Below, piece by piece: positions 10,619 to 19,031 of a DNA stretch of 64,000 nucleotides. The position numbers were made by a program, and so were the translations under genes. The stretch's first letter is position 1. The number at the start of each line of letters is the position of its first letter. Source of the DNA: Sinorhizobium arboris LMG 14919 (lineage in GTDB: Bacteria > Pseudomonadota > Alphaproteobacteria > Rhizobiales > Rhizobiaceae); the NCBI RefSeq assembly GCF_000427465.1, contig NZ_ATYB01000014.1, positions 2,069,570 through 2,133,569 on the forward strand. Direction: 5' to 3'. The notes under the pieces are model-generated. The model was not told where the DNA came from. It worked only from the letters and a program-made list of their open reading frames with translations, and searched no databases.

Positions 10619-12367
10619 TCAATAAGACACAAGCAAGGCAGAACCGTCTTCTCCGAATTTTGGCTCGACGCCGAGCAGCGGAGCGGAGCGGCTGATGATG
10701 TCGCGGACCATCGGAGCGGCATTCGAGCCGGCGGTGCGCCCCCCACCCTCGCCGGTTTTCGGCGCATCGATAAAGGTGAGGACCATGTATTTGGGATCGT
10801 CGATCGGGAACGCCGCAAGGAAGGCATTGAAGTTCAAGTCGCTGGCATAGCGGCCATTGACGACCTTGTCGGCCGTGCCGGTCTTGCCGCCGACATTGAA
10901 GCCCGGAACGAGCGCCCGCTTGCCCGAACCGGCGATGCCGTTCCAGCGAAGCAGATAGCGCATGTCGTCGCTGGTGCTTTTCTTGACCACCGCGCTTGCG
11001 AGTTCGCTCGCCTCCTCCTCGCTGCGCGGCAGGAAGGTGGGAGGGATGAGTTTGCCGCCATTGACCAGCGCAGCGCCTGCCACCGCCGTCTGCAGCGGCG
11101 TGGTCGAGACGCCGTGGCCGAAGGAGATCGTGATCGAGTTGATCTTCTTCCACTCGCGCGGCTGGCTTGGCGCCTTGACTTCCGGCAGCTCGGTCGGAAG
11201 CCGCGTCAGCAGGCCTATTCGGGTGAGGAATTCCTTGTGGCCCGGAATGCCGATCAGGTCGGCGATCTTGGCGGTGCCGATATTCGAGGAGTACTGAAAG
11301 ATTTCCGGCACCGTCAGCACGCGGCGCTTGCCGTGGAAGTCCTTGATGGTGAAGCCGCCGATGCGGATCGGCGCGGTCGCATCGAAACTGTCGTTGAGCG
11401 TCACCTTTCCGGAATCGAGGCCCATGGCGATTGTAAAGGTCTTGAAGGTGGAGCCCATCTCGAACGTGCCGTTCGACATGCGGTTCATCCAGCCCTCTTC
11501 GGCGCCTTCCGCAGGTCTGTTCGGATCGTAGTCCGGGACGGAGGCCATCGCCAGAACTTCGCCGGTATGGACGTCGAGCACGACGGCGCCGGCGGCGATC
11601 GCCTGGTAGTTCTTCATGCCCGCGTCGATGACGTCGCGCACAATGTTCTGCACGCGCACGTCGATCGAAAGCCTGACCGGCTCCAGCTTGGCATCGCTGG
11701 TCATGCCGATGGCGGCAAGGTCGGCGAGCCCCTGATCGTCGATATAGCGTTCCATGCCGGCGACGCCGCGGTTGTCGATATTGACGTGACCGAGAATGTG
11801 GGCGGCGGTCGGCCCGCCCGGGTAAAAGCGCCGCTTCTCCGGGCGGAAGCCGATGCCGGGAATGCCGAGCGCGAGGATGTCGCTCTGCTGCTTCGGAGTC
11901 AGCTGACGGCGCAGCCATTGAAAGCGCGAATTCGACTTGAGCTTGTTGTAGATTTCGCGCGCGTTGAGATCGGGGAGCACCGTTGCCAATCGCTCCACCG
12001 CCTCGTCGGCATCGACGATCTTGTGGGGCTCCGCGTAGAGCGAGACGGTCCGAATATCGGTCGCGAGAACTTCGCCGTTGCGGTCGAGAATATCCGGGCG
12101 CGACGCCATGAGACTATCGGCGCGGCCGATCGAGGAAACCGTTTCCGGCTGCGCGAGACCGTATTGGACGAGGCGTCCTCCGATGACCGCATAAACGACG
12201 CCGAAACTGGCGATGATGATCGCGACCCGGCTCTTCGCCCGGCTCGCGCTCTTCTTGCGCGTTCCTTCGAAAGTGACGTTGAGCCCGCTATCGGCGGGGC
12301 GATTATTGCCGCCGGCCGAGAAATGCGCCTTGCTCTTCAGCACCATGATACGAGAAAGAAACGACAT
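10619..12367 (-). CDS. ftsI: Septal peptidoglycan D,D-transpeptidase (penicillin-binding protein 3)
   Basis: Class B penicillin-binding protein that cross-links septal peptidoglycan in partnership with FtsW. The 582-residue sequence has one N-terminal membrane span near residues 45-65 (VAIIIASFGVVYAVIGG), the PBP dimerisation domain, and the transpeptidase motifs SxxK (GSTFKTFTIA), SxN (YSSNIGTAKIA) and KTG (GGKTGTADK), in the right order. Its start codon shares one base with the ftsL stop (TGATG), a classical coupling arrangement. Confidence 0.98.
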   Translation of the reverse strand: MSFLSRIMVLKSKAHFSAGGNNRPADSGLNVTFEGTRKKSASRAKSRVAIIIASFGVVYAVIGGRLVQYGLAQPETVSSIGRADSLMASRPDILDRNGEVLATDIRTVSLYAEPHKIVDADEAVERLATVLPDLNAREIYNKLKSNSRFQWLRRQLTPKQQSDILALGIPGIGFRPEKRRFYPGGPTAAHILGHVNIDNRGVAGMERYIDDQGLADLAAIGMTSDAKLEPVRLSIDVRVQNIVRDVIDAGMKNYQAIAAGAVVLDVHTGEVLAMASVPDYDPNRPAEGAEEGWMNRMSNGTFEMGSTFKTFTIAMGLDSGKVTLNDSFDATAPIRIGGFTIKDFHGKRRVLTVPEIFQYSSNIGTAKIADLIGIPGHKEFLTRIGLLTRLPTELPEVKAPSQPREWKKINSITISFGHGVSTTPLQTAVAGAALVNGGKLIPPTFLPRSEEEASELASAVVKKSTSDDMRYLLRWNGIAGSGKRALVPGFNVGGKTGTADKVVNGRYASDLNFNAFLAAFPIDDPKYMVLTFIDAPKTGEGGGRTAGSNAAPMVRDIISRSAPLLGVEPKFGEDGSALLVSY

Positions 12368-12765
12368 CAGCGCGCCACCGAACCTGTTGCGATTTTATCG
12401 GCCTCGATGACCGCAGCGATATTGTCGACCGCCTTCTTGTCCTTGGCCTTCTTATCCTCTTCCGACGGAGGCAGATCGGCCTTCAGCATCGGCAGCTCCT
12501 CCGGTCGCGCAAGCTGCGTCGATGGGGTCGGCGCAAGCTGCAGGTCGGCGGCAAAGACAGTCACAAGCCTCTCCAGCCGGTTCGGCTGCGTCAGAAGCGC
12601 CCAGTCGGCCTTGAGCAGATCGATGGTGTCCTCTTCGAGCTTTATCGCCGCGTCGAGCCTGCGCACCTCTTCGAGCTTGTTCTCTGCCTTATGCTTGATC
12701 GTGTAGGTGACGGTCGCGGCCGCCGTCATGATGACGATCAGGACAATATCGAGCGTTCTGAGCAT
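12367..12765 (-). CDS. ftsL: Cell division protein FtsL
   Basis: Short bitopic division protein of 132 residues: an N-terminal membrane span near residues 6-24 (IVLIVIMTAAATVTYTI) followed by a heptad-like coiled coil (KAENKLEEVRRLDAAIK to about residue 55) and a conserved WALLTQPNRLERL stretch. The C-terminal third is low complexity, rich in Lys, Asp and Glu. FtsL bridges FtsQ/FtsB with FtsWI and activates septal synthesis. Identification rests on topology, the coiled coil and position between rsmH and ftsI. Confidence 0.93.
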   Translation of the reverse strand: MLRTLDIVLIVIMTAAATVTYTIKHKAENKLEEVRRLDAAIKLEEDTIDLLKADWALLTQPNRLERLVTVFAADLQLAPTPSTQLARPEELPMLKADLPPSEEDKKAKDKKAVDNIAAVIEADKIATGSVAR

Positions 12766-12771
12766 CGTCTC

Positions 12772-13797
12772 CTAGCCCCCCAGCCTTGCAAGACTCGCCA
12801 GTTCCGGCAGATTGAAAATCGAAAGGTCGGCGCCCGGCGCGGGAGCCTCGGTACGGATGCCGGCTCTCAGCTTCGCGGACCGGGCCCGAGGATTGCGGGA
12901 CGCCTCTTCCTCGCTCGCAGCGACCATAGGCTTGCCGGCTGGCGTGAAGGTTGCGGCGCGCGCCGTCACCAGCGGCAGATGCCGGGAACCGCCCGCCTTG
13001 CCGGAGCGGTCCTGGAAAAACGTCTTTACGATCCGGTCCTCGAGCGAATGAAAGGTGACGACGACAAGCCGGCCACCAGGCTTCAGGGTCCGTTCGGCCG
13101 CAAAAAGCGCATTGGCGAGCTCGGTCAGTTCGTCATTGACGAAGATGCGCAGCGCCTGGAAGACGCGCGTTGCGGGGTGAATCTTGTCCTTGGCCTTGCG
13201 CGGCGTCACCGTCTCGATGAGATTGGCGAGATCGCGCGTGGTCTCGAAAGGAGCCTCGGCCCGGCGCTTCTCGATGGCGCGCGCGATACGCCCGGCCTGC
13301 TTCTCCTCCCCGAGAAAGCCGAAGATGCGAATGAGGTCCGAAACCTTCGCGCGATTGATGACATCGGCGGCGGAGACCCCGGTGGCCGACATGCGCATGT
13401 CGAGCGGCCCCTTCTTCTGGAAGGAAAAGCCACGCTCCGCCTCGTCAATCTGCATCGAAGAGACGCCGATGTCGAGCACGACGCCGTCCAGTCCTTCTGC
13501 AGGAGCTTGCTCGGCCAGCTCGGAAAAACGGGAATGAACGAGCCTGAGCCTCCCGCCGCTGGCACTCGCCATGGGTTGCCCCGCGGCGATCGCCGTCGGA
13601 TCGCGGTCGAGCGCGATGACGTCGGCACCTGCGTCGAGAATGGCGGATGTGTAACCGCCCGCCCCGAAGGTACCGTCAAGAATGATCTTTCCGGGAGCCG
13701 GATCGAGCGCTGCGAGAACTTCCGTCAAGAGGACGGGAATGTGACGAACCGGTCCGCCGTCGGCTTCAGAAGTTCCGCCGCCTTGATCCGTCACCAT
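12772..13797 (-). CDS. rsmH: 16S rRNA (cytosine(1402)-N(4))-methyltransferase
   Basis: Formerly MraW; methylates N4 of C1402 in 16S rRNA with SAM. The 341-residue sequence starts with [15 protein letters not shown] near residue 20, has the SAM-binding [34 protein letters not shown], and [13 protein letters not shown] near residue 270. The frame is open far upstream across mraZ, but family similarity begins just before HIPVLL, so I use the ATG at 13797, 14 bp after the mraZ stop. It lies 6 bp upstream of ftsL. Confidence 0.96.
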   Translation of the reverse strand: MVTDQGGGTSEADGGPVRHIPVLLTEVLAALDPAPGKIILDGTFGAGGYTSAILDAGADVIALDRDPTAIAAGQPMASASGGRLRLVHSRFSELAEQAPAEGLDGVVLDIGVSSMQIDEAERGFSFQKKGPLDMRMSATGVSAADVINRAKVSDLIRIFGFLGEEKQAGRIARAIEKRRAEAPFETTRDLANLIETVTPRKAKDKIHPATRVFQALRIFVNDELTELANALFAAERTLKPGGRLVVVTFHSLEDRIVKTFFQDRSGKAGGSRHLPLVTARAATFTPAGKPMVAASEEEASRNPRARSAKLRAGIRTEAPAPGADLSIFNLPELASLARLGG

Positions 13798-13811
13798 TCC
13801 GCCTCTCCACT

Positions 13812-14252
13812 CTATTGCGAACGCAGCCCCCGTCGCTTGCGCCCCTCCCTGGCCTCCGCCTGCGCCCTTGCAAACGCCTGCGGCTCCCAGAGCTGAAAAT
13901 GATCGCCCCGCCCGACGAAGGTCACGTCGTTCGAGATGCCGGTGTAGTCGCGGATGAAATCCGTCACCATCAGCCGGCCCTCCGGGTCGAGCTTCACATA
14001 GACGCCGCCGCCGTGCACGAGGAGCGACATCTCGTTGGCCGCATCCGAAAACGGATCCTCGGCGGCCATCTGCTTCTCGAACCGGTCCAGAAGCTCCGGC
14101 CCGCCGACGCTGATCGCCGGAAAGACGAAGTCCTGAAAACAGTATAACTCCCGCACCCCCGCCTCCGAAAGCGCGGCACGAAAGGCCGAAGGGACGGAGA
14201 CCCGCCCCTTGGCATCGATCCGGTTCGTAACATTTGACAAGAAGCGGTTCAT
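13812..14252 (-). CDS. mraZ: Transcriptional regulator MraZ
   Basis: A 146-residue AbrB-like swapped-hairpin DNA-binding protein that forms ring-shaped oligomers and represses its own operon in E. coli. Two MraZ repeats are visible: [21 protein letters not shown] near residue 8, and [18 protein letters not shown] near 85. It is the first gene of the operon. Its likely binding site is the four-box TGGG array at 14426-14460, about 175-210 bp upstream. Confidence 0.96.
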   Translation of the reverse strand: MNRFLSNVTNRIDAKGRVSVPSAFRAALSEAGVRELYCFQDFVFPAISVGGPELLDRFEKQMAAEDPFSDAANEMSLLVHGGGVYVKLDPEGRLMVTDFIRDYTGISNDVTFVGRGDHFQLWEPQAFARAQAEAREGRKRRGLRSQ

Positions 14253-14665
14253 GACGCGAAACGGCCGCCCCCGACTGACGGACCATCATCATCGGCCCGT
14301 ACATACACTCGCACCGCGCACGGATCCCCCGCCGGACACATGCGTGTCCGCCTGATCCTTCCATCGACGGAAGCCTCGAATTTCGCGATGGCGGGCCATT
14401 GCATGGCCCTTGCGCAGTACCATTATGGGATAACATGGGACCAAATGGGCGTCAATGGGAGAAGCTCGTCAGCAGCCTTGCGGATGATCAAATATTGATA
14501 GGTTGTTAAGTTTAACAAAGGGTTACGATCCGAACCCTAATGCCTTGGAATCGCGCGCGAAAACGAGCCGCGCCGGCAAGGGCCGGCCAGCCTCGGCGAA
14601 TGATTCGCAGGAGCGGAGGGATTCAGGAGATGTGCTCCGCCGAAGTGACGAAAGCGGCAAAGAAA
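14253..14665. other. mraZ-rnpB intergenic region (413 bp)
   Basis: Presumed promoter region of the mur operon and 3' flank of rnpB. It holds the four TGGG boxes at 14426-14460 and an AT-rich stretch at 14488-14525, with GTTAAGTTTAAC around 14505 and one imperfect CtrA-like pair TTAA-N7-TTAC. A short inverted repeat (GCGGAG with CTCCGC) at about 14613-14640 may act in rnpB termination on the minus strand. I see no credible gene. Confidence 0.5.
14426..14460 (+). promoter_or_regulatory. MraZ-binding box array upstream of mraZ
   Basis: Four direct repeats, TGGGA, TGGGA, TGGGC and TGGGA, start at 14426, 14436, 14446 and 14456, each separated by exactly 5 nt. E. coli MraZ is known to bind TGGGN repeats with 5-nt spacers upstream of its own gene. 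Here the boxes read TGGG on the plus strand, that is opposite to mraZ transcription, and there are four rather than three. Binding is inferred. Confidence 0.8.
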
Positions 14666-15074
14666 AGAGCCAGTTGGCCTGTAAGCCGGGTTCTGTATGG
14701 CTTCGCCTCCGAGGAGACGAAACGTGGCAGCCATTCATCTGGGACTGCGCTTGCGCGCAGCCTCGTGCAACCCACCCGGACGACGCGCCTGGAAACCGGC
14801 TGGGCGCTTGCGCACCCGTGTCGTCCCTATTCGGTCTTGCTCCCGGTGGGGTTTGCCGTGCCGTCCATGTTGCCATGGCCGCGGTGGGCTCTTACCCCAC
14901 CCTTTCACCCTTACTCCGCAAGCGGAGCGGTCTGCTTTCTGTGGCACTTTCCCTGGGGTCACCCCCGCCGGACGTTATCCGGCACCGTGTTTCCGTGGAG
15001 CCCGGACTTTCCTCCCCCCGCGGCCTTTCGGCACTTGCGAGGCGCGGCTGCCCGGCCAACTGGCAGAGGCTCAT
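14666..15074 (-). ncRNA. rnpB: RNase P RNA (class A)
   Basis: Catalytic RNA of RNase P, which trims tRNA 5' leaders. On the minus strand the transcript has the universally conserved GAGGAAAGTCCGGGCTCC (complement near 14992-15009) in the 5' third and ACAGAACCCGGCTTACAGGC at its 3' end. The P1 helix forms between 5' GCCAGTTGGCC and 3' GGCCAACTGGC. The length is about 409 nt. The exact ends are estimated from the P1 pairing. It is transcribed toward the mraZ operon. Confidence 0.95.
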
Positions 15075-15134
15075 TAAACGACCGGGGCAGCAAGCGCCAG
15101 AGAAATCGGCGCTGCCGCACGGTCCTGCGGTTAC

Positions 15135-16322
15135 TTAGCGATACGCGACCGCGAAGTCCGTTTCGTACTCGTCCGCCTCGAGCCGACCGCCCGCCACCAG
15201 CACAGCGCCGAGCCTGCCGATCTCGTCGGAGCTCTTGGCAGCCTGGCCATTGCCGCCGGTGAGCACGGCGATGCGGTCGCTTGCGAAGCCTATGTAAGGA
15301 TAGCCGTGCCGCGTAAACGCCGTGACGCAAGGCGAATAATGCATCGAAACGGGTTTCAGCTCCGGTATCGTCTCGGCGAGCAGTGCGCGCAAGTGCTCGG
15401 CTGCTTCGGCGTTGGCGCTGCTTCGGAACCAGTCCCTGATCGCCGGCTCGCTGGCAAGGATCCGGTCGATCGGATCGCCGCCGATCTTTATGTAGTGTTT
15501 GCCATCGGCATAGGCAACCGGCGGCAACAGATAATAGCTTCTCTCCTGCTCCGGCGCGGCGCCGATCAGCGACGGCATGCCCGCATAGGAGGGGAGATCG
15601 TCCGCGCCGACTTCGGCAAAAAGCACGGTGCGCGCCTTCACTGTGAGATCGATCGGCCGTGGGAGAAGCGCCTGCGAAAGCGAGAAGCCGCCCGCGGCCA
15701 CCAGGGCGCGACCGGCCCGAACCAGGTGCCCGTCGATCGTCCTCACCACGACGTGATCGGAACCGTCTTCGACCGAGACCACCTCCGAGCGGATCACCCT
15801 CGCACCGGATTTCTCGGCGGCGATCGTCTGCGCCCGGACGAGCAAACGTGCATTTATGTAGCCTGCGCCGCCTGCCTCGTGGATCCCGGCATAGCCTTGC
15901 GGGAAGCAGAACCAGGGAAACCGCCCGGCAAGTTCCTCGCCAAGGAGCAGAGGCGCCTCGACGCCGAGCCTGTTCCGGGCACGCTCGACATTCTCGAGAT
16001 AATCGAACGTGCCGCCCGGAACGGGAGCCGCGATCAGGCAGCCGACGGGGAAATGGAACTCGATGCCGCTCTCCTGTGCAATTTCCGGATAGCGATCGAT
16101 CGAGCGACGAGCCAGACGCGCCCAACACGGATCGTCGTCGATGGTGCGGGTGATTCGGGCATTGTCGTAATGGCTCGCGAAAACGCCGCCGTGGTTCGCC
16201 CAGTCCTCCGGTTCATCGGGGCCGATGAGAGCGACATCGGCGCCTGCCCTTGCAAGGTGACGAGCCGCCGCCGCGCCCATCATGCCCTTGCCAACGATGA
16301 CGACGTCAACGCTTTCCGACAT
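15135..16322 (-). CDS. FAD-dependent oxidoreductase, DAO/glycine-sarcosine oxidase family
   Basis: A 395-residue flavoenzyme of the DAO family. The N-terminal Rossmann motif VDVVIVGKGMMGAAAARHL begins near residue 5, and GGNGQAAKSSDEIG near 350 is typical of the C-terminal FAD contact. Similarity is to monomeric sarcosine or N-methyl amino acid oxidases, but the substrate cannot be told. An ATG 72 bp upstream is also in frame. The ATG at 16322 is preferred because a GGAG site lies about 11 nt away and the Rossmann fold starts immediately. No obvious operon partners. Confidence 0.8.
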   Translation of the reverse strand: MSESVDVVIVGKGMMGAAAARHLARAGADVALIGPDEPEDWANHGGVFASHYDNARITRTIDDDPCWARLARRSIDRYPEIAQESGIEFHFPVGCLIAAPVPGGTFDYLENVERARNRLGVEAPLLLGEELAGRFPWFCFPQGYAGIHEAGGAGYINARLLVRAQTIAAEKSGARVIRSEVVSVEDGSDHVVVRTIDGHLVRAGRALVAAGGFSLSQALLPRPIDLTVKARTVLFAEVGADDLPSYAGMPSLIGAAPEQERSYYLLPPVAYADGKHYIKIGGDPIDRILASEPAIRDWFRSSANAEAAEHLRALLAETIPELKPVSMHYSPCVTAFTRHGYPYIGFASDRIAVLTGGNGQAAKSSDEIGRLGAVLVAGGRLEADEYETDFAVAYR

Positions 16323-16443
16323 AACTATCTCCGGTCGTTCGCATTGCAACCGGAATAGCATGCCGTTTTGGCTGCCGCACCGAATTCCTTTCAATAATCA
16401 ACAATATGCCGGAACGCGAGACCCATCCGGCACACTTTCTGGA

Positions 16444-16983
16444 TTACAACCAATCCAGGATGTTCTTGACTTTGCCGCAATAGCGCTTCGAAACGGGATT
16501 CATTCGCTTGGCGCCATGGCCGGCATTGTATTTGAGGATGGTGCCGCAGGTGGTGCCGTCGGAAAGCTCCTGCGCCTTCGCCAGGTATTTCATGCCGAAT
16601 TTGATATTGGTCTCAGGATCGTAGAGGTCTTTGATCGAGCCGGAATAGCCCATCATCCGGGCCGTGGCCGGTTTGATCTGCATCAGGCCGACTTCGCCGG
16701 CACTGCCGCGCGCCTTGGCATCGAAGTTGCTCTCGACTTCGACGATGGCGTGGGCCAGATCGACCGGAACGCCGTATTGCTTGGCATAGGACTGGATGAG
16801 GATCGTGAATTGGGAGCCGCGCGGCAATTTGAGGTCCGGTTTCGGATAGCCCGTCGTTCTGGTCACCGACGGAATCGCAGAAGTCTTGACGGTTTTGTCG
16901 ATGCCCCCCGCATACGACGTACCCATCCCGGCGAAGAACATGCCAAGGCATGCCGCCACCGCAGCAACAGACGCTATTCTCAT
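16444..16983 (-). CDS. Lytic transglycosylase with SLT domain, secreted
   Basis: A 179-residue protein with a signal peptide (MRIASVAAVAACLGMFFAG, cleavage near SYA-GG around residue 26) and one SLT fold: VEVESNFDAKA with the catalytic Glu near residue 89, then GEVGLMQIKPATARMMGY and KYNAGHG. It cleaves the MurNAc-GlcNAc bond of peptidoglycan to give 1,6-anhydro ends and should act in the periplasm. A Cys pair (Cys145 and Cys169, approximate) may form a disulfide. It stands alone behind a 226-bp upstream gap. Confidence 0.88.
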   Translation of the reverse strand: MRIASVAAVAACLGMFFAGMGTSYAGGIDKTVKTSAIPSVTRTTGYPKPDLKLPRGSQFTILIQSYAKQYGVPVDLAHAIVEVESNFDAKARGSAGEVGLMQIKPATARMMGYSGSIKDLYDPETNIKFGMKYLAKAQELSDGTTCGTILKYNAGHGAKRMNPVSKRYCGKVKNILDWL

Positions 16984-17209
16984 TTAGTTTGAAGTCTCCG
17001 GTCTGGGGAACCGATCGCGCGGCGCACCCCACCGCGACGATCGAATTTCCCGATCGTTTTCATTGACAAGAGTGCCGCGCTCGAGGCCACATCTCCTGCA
17101 GTTGATGCTGCGGAAATGACCGGCGCATCATGGTAAACATGTGGCAGGGCGACAAAATCGTGCGCAAAAAACAACCGGGCGCTAATTTAGGGCGGAGAAA
17201 AATCGCCGT

Positions 17210-17974
17210 TCAGGCGTTGAGATTTGGCAGCGCTGAGAGCAGACGGTGCAGCGTATCGATAGTAGAAGCGTCGGCGATGCCGTCCACTCGCGATTGTCGG
17301 AAATGACGCTGAAATGCGGCAACCACCCCTTCCGTCCTGGGGCAGAAATCGCCTGTTATTTCAATTCCATAACCATAAAGAAAAAGCATGGACTGGAGTG
17401 CTTCCACGGGCTGGCCGCGGTCACCGCGCTGAAAGAAGCGGCCGCCCCTTACGGGCGCCGGCTCCACCCAGTGCCCGACCCCGCGACGAAAAAGCACATC
17501 CCAAGGAAAATTTTCTCCAGGATCAACCTTGCGAATCGGCGCAATATCGCTGTGGGCAAGCACCCTTTCGGGGGCGATTTGCCAGCGTTCGCCACAATTG
17601 AGACACAATTCGGCGACCGCGTCGATCTGCGCGTCAGGGAAGTCCGGAAGGCCGCCCGGATGACCGGGATTGGCAATCTCGATCCCGATAGAGCTGGAAT
17701 TGACATCCGTCTCGCCTTTCCAGACACCTTTGCCCGCGTGCCAGGCCCGCCGTTCTTCCGGCACCAGCTGGGCGATGCGCCCCTCTTCGTCGACGAAATA
17801 ATGGCAGGAGACCTGGCTTTCCTCGCGGCAAAGCCAGTCGAGCGCGGAAGCCGCAGTCTGCATACCGGTATAATGAAGGATGATCATGTCCGGCCCGCGC
17901 CCGCCGGCACGCTCGCCGTGATTGGGCGAAGGCACGAACCGAGCGCCGGGAAAATCGCAGGTCTTCGACGTCAT
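17210..17974 (-). CDS. N-acetylmuramoyl-L-alanine amidase (Amidase_2) with peptidoglycan-binding domain
   Basis: A 254-residue AmpD/AmiD-type zinc amidase that cuts the bond between MurNAc and L-alanine. MIILHYTGM near residue 30 supplies one zinc His, VLAHSDIAPIRKVDPG near 140 supplies the second His and the Asp, and GIEIANPGH lies between. A C-terminal PG_binding_1 unit (QPVEALQSMLFLYGYGIEI to the end) is present. No signal peptide is evident, so the protein is either a cytoplasmic AmpD-like recycler or exported by another route. The start overlaps the upstream TerB/DnaJ gene stop by 4 bp, so the two are coupled. Confidence 0.9.
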   Translation of the reverse strand: MTSKTCDFPGARFVPSPNHGERAGGRGPDMIILHYTGMQTAASALDWLCREESQVSCHYFVDEEGRIAQLVPEERRAWHAGKGVWKGETDVNSSSIGIEIANPGHPGGLPDFPDAQIDAVAELCLNCGERWQIAPERVLAHSDIAPIRKVDPGENFPWDVLFRRGVGHWVEPAPVRGGRFFQRGDRGQPVEALQSMLFLYGYGIEITGDFCPRTEGVVAAFQRHFRQSRVDGIADASTIDTLHRLLSALPNLNA

Positions 17975-18678
17975 GCCGCGCGGCGTTCCCTTTCGATGGC
18001 CTCATAGGCGGCGTTGAGCACGGCCATGCGGTCGTTGGCGATCGCGTGGAACTCCTCCGGCACGCCCCGCGCCACCAGCATATCGGGATGATTCTCGGAA
18101 ACGAGAACGCGATAGCGCCTGCGGATCGCGGAAAAGTCATCTTTGGGCGAGACGCCGAGGACCTGGTACGGATCGCGATCGTCGTCGTGAACGTGGCGCG
18201 CCATGATGCGCCCGAAATGTTCGTCGTCCATCCTGAAGATCTCGGCCACCCGCCGCAGGAATGCAAGTTCCTTCTCGTGCACGGCCCCGTCGGACTTGGC
18301 GATATGGAAGAGCCCGTCGACGATATCTTCGAGAATCGGGCAATTTCGTTCGCAGGAGGAGCAGAGCGAAGCCATTTTCTCCGCATAGGCCTCGTATCCC
18401 GCCACATCCTGGCGGGCGAGATTGTAGAGACGGGCGACGTTCCTCGCCTGGTCCGCCGGAAACTTGAAGATGTCGCGAAAGGCGCTCACCTCGGCCTCAT
18501 TGACGATGCCGTCGGCCTTCGCCATTTTCGCCGAAAGGGCGATCATGGCGACCGAAAAGGCGACTTTTCGCCGGGTTTCCGGATCTCCTTCGAAGAGCGT
18601 CCGGACCGCCTCGACCACTCCTGTAAGCGCATTACCCGTGGTCGTGACGATTTTGAGAAGGCTGTCCCAAAATGACAT
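17971..18678 (-). CDS. TerB-DnaJ domain protein (DjlA-like)
   Basis: A 235-residue protein with an N-terminal TerB/TerB-like helical region (residues about 35-150, including AKMAKADGIVNEAEVSAFRDIF and AKSDGAVHEKELAFL, which read like paired acidic metal-binding loops) and a C-terminal J domain with the HPD tripeptide (SENHPDMLVARG). This is the layout of DjlA without an obvious strong membrane anchor. A J domain recruits DnaK. The client is unknown. Start ATG 18678 was chosen over an upstream in-frame codon because the conserved part begins there. Its 3' end overlaps the amidase gene. Confidence 0.82.
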   Translation of the reverse strand: MSFWDSLLKIVTTTGNALTGVVEAVRTLFEGDPETRRKVAFSVAMIALSAKMAKADGIVNEAEVSAFRDIFKFPADQARNVARLYNLARQDVAGYEAYAEKMASLCSSCERNCPILEDIVDGLFHIAKSDGAVHEKELAFLRRVAEIFRMDDEHFGRIMARHVHDDDRDPYQVLGVSPKDDFSAIRRRYRVLVSENHPDMLVARGVPEEFHAIANDRMAVLNAAYEAIERERRAA

Positions 18679-18837
18679 GAGTGCGATTGTTCCCTGTCCA
18701 CCACGCGAGCATGATCTTATGTGGTGGCGATTTGCAAGCGGCAGAGCCGCATCAATCGTCATGGATGACGAATTTGTGATGGCCCCTCAATAATTCATAT
18801 CGCCGCAAATCTCAATCGAATTCCTGGAGGAGGCTAT

Positions 18838-18963
18838 ATGACCTTCGCAGCTATGCCTGCGCATTCCAGCTGCCGCAAGCGGCTTGCGACTTTTTGGCCA
18901 TCCACAGGCGTGTCATTTAATTTCCATCGGAATTGCGTTAGACCACGGTTATCTTTGATCTAA
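18838..18963 (+). CDS. Possible 41-residue small protein upstream of pfp
   Basis: An ATG at 18838 is preceded by an unusually strong GGAGGAGG ribosome site (18826-18833, 4-7 nt spacing) and opens 41 codons ending TAA at 18961, 68 bp before pfp. The product would be basic, with three Arg/Lys clusters and two Cys, and resembles no family I know. A small GCCGC-AA-GCGGC hairpin lies inside it. The Shine-Dalgarno is the main support and codon use is not convincing. It could be a leader peptide for pfp or chance. Confidence 0.3.
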   Translation: MTFAAMPAHSSCRKRLATFWPSTGVSFNFHRNCVRPRLSLI

Positions 18964-19031
18964 GGCAAGGATTTTAGAACGCGATTGTTCCCAAGACGAT
19001 CGCGTCGTGCCGAAAATCCCGAGGAGGACCC

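Noticed and set aside
14500..14540. CtrA-like TTAA-N7-TTAC near the mraZ promoter
   Set aside because: One mismatch in a short motif within AT-rich DNA, with no second site. Too likely by chance.
14503..15262. Plus-strand frames of about 200 codons over rnpB
   Set aside because: The minus-strand RNase P RNA explains the sequence. Structured RNA genes often leave open frames.
16980..17174. 64-codon minus-strand frame overlapping the SLT start
   Set aside because: No ribosome site and no recognisable feature. The region fits a promoter.
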